Shown: positions 62,922-64,000 of the stretch, one piece after another
How the letters are laid out: every line of letters begins with the position of its first letter
Position numbering within the stretch: position 1 is the stretch's first letter
Virus record (IMG/VR): IMGVR_UViG_3300009514_000374
Span: 1-64,000 of that record
Direction: 5' to 3' (one strand)
DNA: 64,000 nucleotides
Source of the DNA: a virus
Made by a program: the position numbers and the translations under genes
The notes under the pieces: generated by a model
Databases searched by the model: none
The model's input: only the letters and a program-made list of their open reading frames with translations
Told to the model about the DNA's origin: nothing

Positions 62922-63280
62922 AGATCAAACTCAAAGCAGGAGACTACGACGCCACCCTCGACATCGGTGTGATGGAGGTTGAGCTTGTGGGGGCCTACAA
63001 CGGCGTCGGGATCCAAACGGACCAGGGCCACTTTGGCATCGCTCAGCGAGACTCCGGCATCGAGGTCTTGCTCGACGGTAAGACGGTGTTTGCCAGCCAC
63101 GACGATGTGGGCAAGCTCAGGACGCTTAATCAGGCCATCCTCGATTTCCGCGACGAGGTTCACGATGACAGTGACCCCGAGTGGGTCGTGGATCGGCTCA
63201 ACAGTTTGCGTGATCTGATCCCTGGCTGGATCAAGGCGGCGGATACGCCGACCGATATTGTCACCGAGGGTGGGGGATGA
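62918..63280 (+). CDS. Hypothetical protein between SbcC- and SbcD-like genes
   Basis: 120 residues, overlapping both neighbours by four bases. A beta-rich N-terminus (MKIKLKAGDYDATLDIGVME, GIEVLLDGKTVFASHDD) and a C-terminal helix pair (VDRLNSLRDLIPGWIKAAD). No family recognised; its place inside the sbcCD-like pair suggests an accessory subunit. Confidence 0.65.
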   Translation: MKIKLKAGDYDATLDIGVMEVELVGAYNGVGIQTDQGHFGIAQRDSGIEVLLDGKTVFASHDDVGKLRTLNQAILDFRDEVHDDSDPEWVVDRLNSLRDLIPGWIKAADTPTDIVTEGGG

Positions 63281-64000
63281 TCCGATTCATCACGAGAACC
63301 GACGTTCACATTTCCGATCACACGCCCAAATCGCGGACGGATGATTGGACGGAGACTGTCGTGGGCAAGCTGCGGGAGGTTGGGCGCATCGCTCACCAGA
63401 CCAAGGCCACTGCGGTTCTCGACAACGGCGATTTCTTTGACGTGAAGGCGCCGACTCGGAACAGCCACTCGCTGACACGCGAGGTTGCTGATCTCCACAA
63501 CGAGTATCCCTGCTCCGTTTACGCGAACGTGGGCAACCACGATTGTACGCGACAGGACTACAGGTATCTGCCACAGCAGCCGCTCGGGGTGCTGTTTGCG
63601 ACCGGCGTGTTCAAGCGTTGCTACGACGAGCACGAACACGTTTTCATGGACGATGACGGGCTCACCGTGCGGGTCGTGGGCATCCCCTTCCACGGGGTCA
63701 AATACGACCTGGAGCGGTTCAAAATCGAGAAGGGCAAAGAGGACTACCTGCTCGTCATGGCGCACGTCCTGGCCTCCCCGACCGGGGGCTCGATGTTCGG
63801 GAACGAGGATGTGATCCGGTACACGGACCTGCTTGACCTGGCGCCGGATGTGGACGTGTGGCTGTTCGGCCATTGGCACAAGGACCAGGGCATCACGGAG
63901 GTCGCGGACGGGAAATGGATCATCAATATCGGCAGCCTCACCCGAGGCAGCCTCGCGTGGGACGACGTGGAACGGATCCCCGGCGTTGGGATCGTGACCT
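63277..64000 (+). CDS. sbcD: SbcD/gp47-like nuclease, partial at the right edge
   Basis: At least 241 residues from ATG 63277 (overlaps previous stop as ATGA). Metallophosphoesterase motifs in order: TDVHISDHTP, DNGDFFD, NVGNHD near 88, VMAHVLAS near 157 and FGHWHKDQ near 195. This is the Mre11/SbcD order, giving a Mn-dependent exo/endonuclease that works with SbcC. The C-terminal capping region lies outside the window. Confidence 0.9.
   Translation, partial: MIRFITRTDVHISDHTPKSRTDDWTETVVGKLREVGRIAHQTKATAVLDNGDFFDVKAPTRNSHSLTREVADLHNEYPCSVYANVGNHDCTRQDYRYLPQQPLGVLFATGVFKRCYDEHEHVFMDDDGLTVRVVGIPFHGVKYDLERFKIEKGKEDYLLVMAHVLASPTGGSMFGNEDVIRYTDLLDLAPDVDVWLFGHWHKDQGITEVADGKWIINIGSLTRGSLAWDDVERIPGVGIVT

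Noticed and set aside
48-64000. Possibility that the window is a bacterial chromosome or plasmid
   Set aside because: No host core genes are present, while tRNA arrays, free-standing endonucleases, NrdJ, RecA/RuvC/SbcD-like operon and phage-type domains dominate. A prophage or phage-plasmid cannot be excluded.

Overview
The window looks like part of a large, GC-rich tailed-phage genome (Caudoviricetes). It carries a tRNA array of about 20 genes. It also carries phage-style DNA metabolism: PhoH, a B12-dependent ribonucleotide reductase, a RecA-like recombinase, a RuvC-like nuclease, an SbcC half plus SbcD, a RecD-like helicase, an SSB-like protein and clamp-loader-like subunits. Phage RNA-repair enzymes (polynucleotide kinase, ligase), free-standing HNH, GIY-YIG and HTH endonucleases and a LamG-type tail/receptor-binding candidate are also present. 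No ribosomal or core host genes are seen. The host cannot be named from the sequence.

Layout. 0-1 kb: minus-strand tRNAs (2 Asn, 2 Glu) with a broken HNH gene. 1.2-6.1 kb: an exoribonuclease-like protein, PhoH, an ADP-ribosyltransferase (ART)-like protein and a receiver-PAS-GGDEF-EAL cyclic-di-GMP protein. 6.2-11.5 kb: small genes and the main tRNA array, in amino-acid blocks (Ser x4, Gly x3, Ala x3, Gln). 11.5-15.9 kb: a zinc peptidase, a second ART-like protein, a ligase and a DUF2325/HTH protein. 16-24.9 kb: mostly minus-strand accessory genes, then a divergent CobS-like AAA / CobT-like VWA pair. 25-26.5 kb: includes an AcrVA2-like gene. 26.5-45 kb: a long plus-strand block of probable virion or virion-cargo proteins, interrupted by an endonuclease gene and by a minus-strand sigma-like gene. 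45-50.7 kb: kinase, LamG protein and clamp loader. 50.8-64 kb: the nucleotide-metabolism, replication and recombination block, running off the right edge into sbcD.

Three features of organisation stand out. (1) Two families of short peptide tags recur in the block from 26.5 to 45 kb and in the ART-like genes at 3 and 12 kb. Tag A has the core IRLA(H/Y)xNPELRxxLLPLL, with ten copies in five proteins, sometimes between domains of one long polyprotein-like gene. Tag B has the core (L/I)RVAxR(Y/F), with about nine copies near protein ends. Tagged proteins include three ART-like enzymes, cysteine- and metallo-peptidase-like proteins, ParB-like domains, an alpha/beta hydrolase and a zinc-ribbon HTH protein. 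My inference is a virion-loading and/or maturation signal for proteins delivered with the genome, analogous in concept to T4 Alt. (2) Nine upstream regions share GGTTTCG, exactly 16 nt, then CGTWA or CGTTC/CGTCT, which is probably a phage promoter class. (3) A second element, CTATAG-like, lies 12-18 nt before the start of several genes and close upstream of some tagged transcription units; it is a candidate late promoter.

All functional calls come from reading motifs. No database search was possible, and starts marked as chosen by ribosome-binding site or overlap are judgement calls.
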